Assembly (NCBI RefSeq): GCF_013488225.1
Contig: NZ_CP041241.1
Span: 496,001 to 560,000 of the forward strand
Direction: 5' to 3'
Origin: Sinorhizobium mexicanum
GTDB taxonomy: Bacteria; Pseudomonadota; Alphaproteobacteria; Rhizobiales; Rhizobiaceae
DNA length: 64,000 nucleotides
Shown one piece after another: positions 59,865 to 64,000 of the stretch. A model generated the notes under the pieces. The model was not told where the DNA came from, did not search any database, and saw only the letters and a list, made by a program, of their open reading frames with translations. Every line of letters starts with the position of its first letter. Positions within the stretch are counted from its first letter, which is position 1. The translations under genes were made by a program, and so were the position numbers.

Positions 59865-60067
59865 GGGCAACCTCCTTCCCCGGGGCAGTCGAGAAAAGGC
59901 AGCACTGCAACTGCTTCGAGGTCGAGCTGGCGTCCCAGGGAGAAATGGCGTTCGGCCTTACAGCCAGGGTATGCCCTGAGCATGGCCCCACATTGGCCCA
60001 TGAGCAAGCGGTAAACAGCGGAGCGATCCCGTCGGTCACGTTCCCTCGCGCGCAGGCGGTGCTGCGC

Positions 60068-61147
60068 TTACATCGCCTTGCCGTCGGCGCCGAAAACGTG
60101 GCAGCGCGAAGGATCGAAGTGGACGGCGAGATTGGTGCCGCGCTCGACCTTCTGCTGGCCCTCGAGCGCGACGGTGATGTGCTGGCCGTCAGGGGTAATG
60201 CCATAGAGCATGGTTTCGCCGCCGAGGTTTTCAACGAGCTCGACATTGATCGGGGCGAGCGCGATGCCATCGTCGTGCGCGGAAAGATGTTCCGGCCGGA
60301 TACCGAAGGTTATCTCCTGCCCCGGCGCGGCACCGCGCAGGGCGCGCGGCAGGCGGATCGTGCCGCCACAAACCTGGATCGCGGTCTCGGCTTCCCCGGC
60401 GGCAGCGATGCGCGCCTTGAGGAAGTTCATTTTCGGGCTGCCGATGAAGCCGGCGACGAAGCGGTTGACGGGGTGGTTGTAGAGATCGAGTGGAGCCCCC
60501 ACCTGCTCGATGCGCCCCGAGTTCAGGACGACGATCTTGTCGGCCATGGTCATGGCCTCCACCTGATCGTGGGTCACATAGATCATCGTGTTGCCGAGAT
60601 CGCGGTGAAGCCGCGAGATCTCGACGCGCATCTGTACGCGGAGTTCCGCATCGAGGTTGGAAAGCGGCTCGTCGAAGAGGAAGATGCGCGGCTCGCGCAC
60701 GATCGCCCGGCCGATCGCCACGCGCTGGCGCTGGCCGCCGGAAAGCGCCTTCGGCTTGCGGTCGAGCAACTTCTCGATCTGCAGGATCTCGGCAGCGCGG
60801 CGCACCTTTGGCTCGATCTCCGCCTTTCTGAAGCCAGCCGTCTCGAGGCCGAAGGCGAGATTCTTGTAGACCGACATGTGCGGGTAGAGCGCATAGGACT
60901 GGAACACCATGGCGATGCCGCGCTTGGCCGGCGCCACCTCGTTCATCCGGTCGTTGTCGAGCATCAGCGTGCCGCCGGAAATCTCCTCCAGGCCGGCGAT
61001 CATGCGCAAAAGGGTCGACTTGCCGCAACCGGACGGGCCGACGAAGACGGCGAACTCGCCGGGGTCGATGGTCAGGTCGATGCCGTGGATCACGTCGAAC
61101 GCGCCATAGCGCTTCTCGACCTTCTGAAGAACGACGCTGGTTGCCAT
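60068..61147 (-). CDS. Carbohydrate ABC transporter ATPase, UgpC/MalK-type
   Basis: A 359-residue ATPase: Walker A GPSGCGKST, VFQSYALYPHMSVYKNL, signature LSGGQRQRVAIGRAI, Walker B IFLFDEPLSNLD and a switch His in VTHDQVEAM. The C-terminal 120 residues form a TOBE/MalK-type regulatory domain (FGIRPEHLS). This type serves carbohydrate importers and may energise several. The ATG at 61147 follows GGGAGG. Last gene of the operon that includes two dehydrogenases and a permease. Confidence 0.94.
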   Translation of the reverse strand: MATSVVLQKVEKRYGAFDVIHGIDLTIDPGEFAVFVGPSGCGKSTLLRMIAGLEEISGGTLMLDNDRMNEVAPAKRGIAMVFQSYALYPHMSVYKNLAFGLETAGFRKAEIEPKVRRAAEILQIEKLLDRKPKALSGGQRQRVAIGRAIVREPRIFLFDEPLSNLDAELRVQMRVEISRLHRDLGNTMIYVTHDQVEAMTMADKIVVLNSGRIEQVGAPLDLYNHPVNRFVAGFIGSPKMNFLKARIAAAGEAETAIQVCGGTIRLPRALRGAAPGQEITFGIRPEHLSAHDDGIALAPINVELVENLGGETMLYGITPDGQHITVALEGQQKVERGTNLAVHFDPSRCHVFGADGKAM

Positions 61148-61176
61148 TTGCAAAATCCTCCCTGCGGCCTTTGCCG

Positions 61177-62250
61177 TTACCTCGTGTTCGCACGCCAATT
61201 GGCATATTTCGGACTCTCCGGTCCGATCGGAAGCGTTATCTCACGGCCGGTATCGGCGGACTGGTAGATCGCCGTCACCAACTCCAATGCCTGCCGCGCA
61301 TCCCTGGTGGTGACAGGAAGCGGTCCCATGCCGCTGAGAAAGGCGTGGAAATGCGCCATCTGCGTGGTGAAGCGCGGCGAAACCGGCTGCCAGTTGCCGA
61401 TCACCTCGTCGATCTCAGCCTGGACCGCCTCGTTGGCGGCGATGATCTTCCAGGGATCCTTGCCCGGCGCATAGGGTTCGTGGCTGCTTTCGAAGGTGAC
61501 GTTCTCAAAGTGCAGGCGAAGGCGGCTGATCTGCTCCTGCGAGCCGAGCGTACAGGAGAGCGACACGAAGGCACCGTTCTGCATGAGCAGGCTCGCCGAG
61601 GCGCAATCCTCGACCTCGATATCGTTGACGCGCGTCGCGACGCGTCCGAACACTTTCGAGACTGGACCGAGGAGGTGAAGCATCATGTCGTGCAGGTGCA
61701 GCGCATGGGTCACCAGCACGCCGCCAAGTTCCGTCTCCCATTTGCCGCGCCAGGGCACCGAGTAATATTCGGGCGTGCGCAGCCAGAAGGTTTCGACCGA
61801 ACCCACATAGGGTTTGCCGGCGATACCGGAGTCGATGATGCGCTTCGCCTTCTCGATGCCGTCGCCATAGCGATATTGGAAGATCGGCATCAGCACGCCG
61901 CGAGCCTGCTTCTCCGCCTCCATGATCCGGTCGACACCCTTTAGCGAACCGGTGAGCGGCTTTTCGCAGATCACGTGCTTGCCCGAGGCGAGCGCATCGA
62001 GCACCTGTTCGAGGTGAATGCCGGGCGGGGTGCAGATATCGATGATGTCGATGCTGTCGTCGGCGAGCAATTCCTTGAACGAGGTCGTTCGCTTTTCGAT
62101 ACCGAACTCGTTGCCGACCTCGTTCAGCCGTTCCTCATTGAGGTCGCAGAGCGCGGTCACCCGGAACTTGTCCGGATGCGGCAGATAGCCTTCGACGATG
62201 TGCGACCGCCCGATCCCGCAGCCGATGATGGCGACTGTCTTTACGCTCAT
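61177..62250 (-). CDS. Gfo/Idh/MocA family oxidoreductase
   Basis: A 357-residue NAD(P)-dependent sugar dehydrogenase-like protein. The Rossmann motif reads IIGCGIGRSHIVEGYLP and the family's catalytic region is CEKPLTGSLKGVD with EKP Lys. Later HALHLHDMMLHLLG is a metal or substrate-contacting stretch. It follows another member of the family by 1 bp and precedes the ABC ATPase by 29 bp. It probably oxidises the sugar imported by this operon; substrate unknown. Confidence 0.9.
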   Translation of the reverse strand: MSVKTVAIIGCGIGRSHIVEGYLPHPDKFRVTALCDLNEERLNEVGNEFGIEKRTTSFKELLADDSIDIIDICTPPGIHLEQVLDALASGKHVICEKPLTGSLKGVDRIMEAEKQARGVLMPIFQYRYGDGIEKAKRIIDSGIAGKPYVGSVETFWLRTPEYYSVPWRGKWETELGGVLVTHALHLHDMMLHLLGPVSKVFGRVATRVNDIEVEDCASASLLMQNGAFVSLSCTLGSQEQISRLRLHFENVTFESSHEPYAPGKDPWKIIAANEAVQAEIDEVIGNWQPVSPRFTTQMAHFHAFLSGMGPLPVTTRDARQALELVTAIYQSADTGREITLPIGPESPKYANWRANTR

Positions 62251-62251
62251 A

Positions 62252-63268
62252 TCAGTTCTTTTCCTGGTTACGTTCGGCGATCACTTGCGCTGAAAGGGCA
62301 AGCTCCATGGCCTTGAAGCAGCGTTCCTGCGGCATGGCGGTTTCGGTTCTGTCGCGGATGTCGGCGACGAACTGACGGCCGAAGGGAAGGTCGACGTCCG
62401 AGCAATCGATGTGGTCGACGCCGCTGCGATCGGCAAGAAACAGGTGGTTGCCTCCAGTGCGTCCGGAAAGGTCGACCGTCTTGCGCACCTCGATCGTGCC
62501 GGTCGTACCGACGATGAAGAGTCGGCCGTCGCCCCAGGTCGGCATGCCGTCGGGGGTAAGCCAGTTGACATGGATCATGCCAGTGGCCCGTCCCGTCGAA
62601 AGATGGATGTTGCCCGTATCCTGCAGTTCCGGGCTGTCGGGAACGCTCCGGTTGTCGACGCTCGCCGAGAGAATGGTGGCATCGCTGGCGCCGGCGAAGA
62701 AGAGGAACTGCTCGCACTGGTGCGAGGCGATGTCGGTCAGGATGCCGCCGTATTCCGAGCGGCGGAAGAACCAGCCGGGGCGGCTTTCCTTACGCAGTCG
62801 GTGGGGCCCGAGGCCAACCATGTGGACGACCTCGCCGATGGCGCCGGCGGCGACCAGCTCGCCGGCTTTCACCGTTGCCGGGCTTTCGAAATGCTCTGAA
62901 TAGAGGATCGAGAAGATGTGTCCCGTTTCGGCCTGGACCCGCCGCACCTTGGCGAGTTGGTCGAGGCTCGTCATCCCCGGCTTGTCGACGAGCACGTCCT
63001 TGCCGTGGCGCATGGCGCGGATCGCCAGCTCTGCCCGCTCGGACGAGATCGCGGCCGAGGTGACAAGGCCGATGCGCTCGTCTTCGAGGATCTGCTCGAG
63101 TGTCGCGATACGCGGCACATCCTTGTAGACGGCCGAGAACTCCGCGGCCAGCGCCTCGTCCTCTTCGTGGAAGCCGACGAGGCGGGCGCCGGCTCTGAGA
63201 AGACAATTGACCTGGCCGTAGATGTGGTTGTGGTTGAGCCCGACCGCGGCAAAACGCAATTCGTCCAT
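62252..63268 (-). CDS. Gfo/Idh/MocA family oxidoreductase, second member
   Basis: A 338-residue relative with a less typical cofactor motif: AAVGLNHNHIYGQVN in place of GxGxxG, and VDKPGMTSLDQL in place of EKP. This N-terminal GLNHNH form marks a distinct subgroup. A HQCEQFLFF stretch follows the central sheet. It may be a dehydrogenase with altered cofactor handling or a partner subunit. It lies between the permease and the first dehydrogenase in one operon. Confidence 0.87.
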   Translation of the reverse strand: MDELRFAAVGLNHNHIYGQVNCLLRAGARLVGFHEEDEALAAEFSAVYKDVPRIATLEQILEDERIGLVTSAAISSERAELAIRAMRHGKDVLVDKPGMTSLDQLAKVRRVQAETGHIFSILYSEHFESPATVKAGELVAAGAIGEVVHMVGLGPHRLRKESRPGWFFRRSEYGGILTDIASHQCEQFLFFAGASDATILSASVDNRSVPDSPELQDTGNIHLSTGRATGMIHVNWLTPDGMPTWGDGRLFIVGTTGTIEVRKTVDLSGRTGGNHLFLADRSGVDHIDCSDVDLPFGRQFVADIRDRTETAMPQERCFKAMELALSAQVIAERNQEKN

Positions 63269-63290
63269 GGGTAAACTCCAGCTCCTTCTA

Positions 63291-64000
63291 TTAGCGCTTC
63301 ATGCCGGTGGTGGCGATGCCCTCGATCAGAAGGCGCTGGAAGAACAGGAAGAAGAAGAACACGGGCACGAGGGACAGCGTCGACATGGCGAAGAGACCGC
63401 CCCAGTCGGAGGTGCTGCTCGAGTCGACGAAGGTCCGGAGGCCCAGCTGGATCGTGTAGGTGTTCATGTCGTTCAGGTAGATCAGTGGTCCGAAGAAATC
63501 GTCCCAGGTCCAGATGAAGGAAAAGATCGCGGCCGTTGCGAGCACCGGCAGGGAGAGCGGCAGCATGATCTTCCAGTAGATGCGCCAGGGACCGCAGCCA
63601 TCCATCATCGCCGCCTCGTCGAGCTCGCGCGGAATGCCGCGGAAGAACTGGACCATCAGGAAGATGAAGAAGGCGTCGCTCGCCAGGAATTTCGGCACCA
63701 CAAGCGGCAGGAACGTGTTCACCCAGCCGAGATTGAGGAAGAGCACATATTGGGGAATGAGCGTCACGTGATAGGGGATCATCAGCGTCCCCAGCATGAT
63801 CGCGAACCAGAAATTGCGTCCGGCGAAGCGAAGACGCGCGAAGGCGTAGGCCGCGAGCGAACAGGCGACGACGTTGCCGATCACGGTCAGCACGGCCACG
63901 ACGAGTGAATTCCAGAAGAAGCGGCCGAAGCTGACGTCGAGGCCGAACCAACCGCGCAAATAGGAAGCGACATCGATCGACGACGGCCAGAGCGAGGTCG
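63291..64000 (-). CDS. Carbohydrate ABC transporter permease, MalG-type (5' end outside window)
   Basis: At least 236 codons of a MalG-type permease, with membrane segments from NSLVVAVLTVIGNVVACSLA onward, LMIPYHVTLIPQY and the EAA loop (ELDEAAMMDGCGPWRIYWKI), followed by LPLSLPVLATAAIFSFIWTW. The reading frame continues to the window edge (TSLWPSSIDVASY), so the true start lies to the right. It is upstream of the two dehydrogenases and ATPase; the other permease and binding protein are expected beyond the window. Confidence 0.92.
   Translation of the reverse strand, partial: TSLWPSSIDVASYLRGWFGLDVSFGRFFWNSLVVAVLTVIGNVVACSLAAYAFARLRFAGRNFWFAIMLGTLMIPYHVTLIPQYVLFLNLGWVNTFLPLVVPKFLASDAFFIFLMVQFFRGIPRELDEAAMMDGCGPWRIYWKIMLPLSLPVLATAAIFSFIWTWDDFFGPLIYLNDMNTYTIQLGLRTFVDSSSTSDWGGLFAMSTLSLVPVFFFFLFFQRLLIEGIATTGMKR

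Overview
The window reads as DNA of a Rhizobiaceae alphaproteobacterium, most likely Sinorhizobium/Ensifer. The grounds are RIME-like rhizobial intergenic repeats (from 13.7 kb onward), an EcfG/NepR general-stress sigma system with GGAAC-N16/17-(C/G)GTT promoters, and many small rhizobial DUF proteins. The accessory catabolic gene content suits a megaplasmid or chromid, but that is inference: no replication gene, tRNA or rRNA is visible.

Region 1 (1-11.3 kb): a cytochrome b561/YceI pair, a LysR regulator, a complete branched-chain-amino-acid-type ABC importer (livKHMGF-like), and a block of exported or membrane proteins (GlcG/HbpS-like, DUF6152-like, an unrecognised 303-aa protein, two DUF6644-like proteins). 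No RIME repeat was seen here, so it may be an acquired catabolic block.

Region 2 (11.4-21.5 kb): LysR and AraC regulators, an SsuE/MsuE-like FMN reductase, an alpha/beta hydrolase, two luciferase-like flavin monooxygenases and a sulfonate/nitrate-type ABC importer. This looks like uptake and oxidative cleavage of a small organic compound, possibly an organosulfur compound.

Region 3 (21.8-44.8 kb): an AraC regulator, a decayed GST gene and a PfpI/DJ-1 protein lead into a general stress response island. It holds PPC-domain, DUF3175, GST, UdgX, TreZ, GlgX, topoisomerase IB, BON, DUF2934, CBS (two), DUF6766, DUF3008, DUF1236, DUF982, two SDRs, a low-affinity iron permease-like protein and several tiny proteins, around a NepR-like anti-sigma factor and an EcfG-like sigma factor. 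Fourteen strong and four weaker EcfG-type promoters were found by eye. One of the strong ones runs into an intrinsic terminator with no clear gene between, suggesting a stress-induced small RNA near 41.6 kb. An IS5-family element sits near the end of the island.

Region 4 (44.8-64 kb): carbohydrate and uronate catabolism. There is a LacI-DUF2264-hydroxyacid dehydrogenase-isomerase operon with a divergent solute-binding protein; uronate dehydrogenase and an IlvD/Edd sugar-acid dehydratase divergent from a GntR regulator; a DHDPS-family enzyme; and an SMP-30 lactonase broken by a frameshift at a hairpin. An ECF41 sigma factor with its carboxymuconolactone-decarboxylase-like partner follows (matching ECF41 promoter found), then a thiol peroxidase-like protein. 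A minus-strand operon of ABC ATPase, two Gfo/Idh/MocA dehydrogenases and a MalG-type permease runs off the right end.
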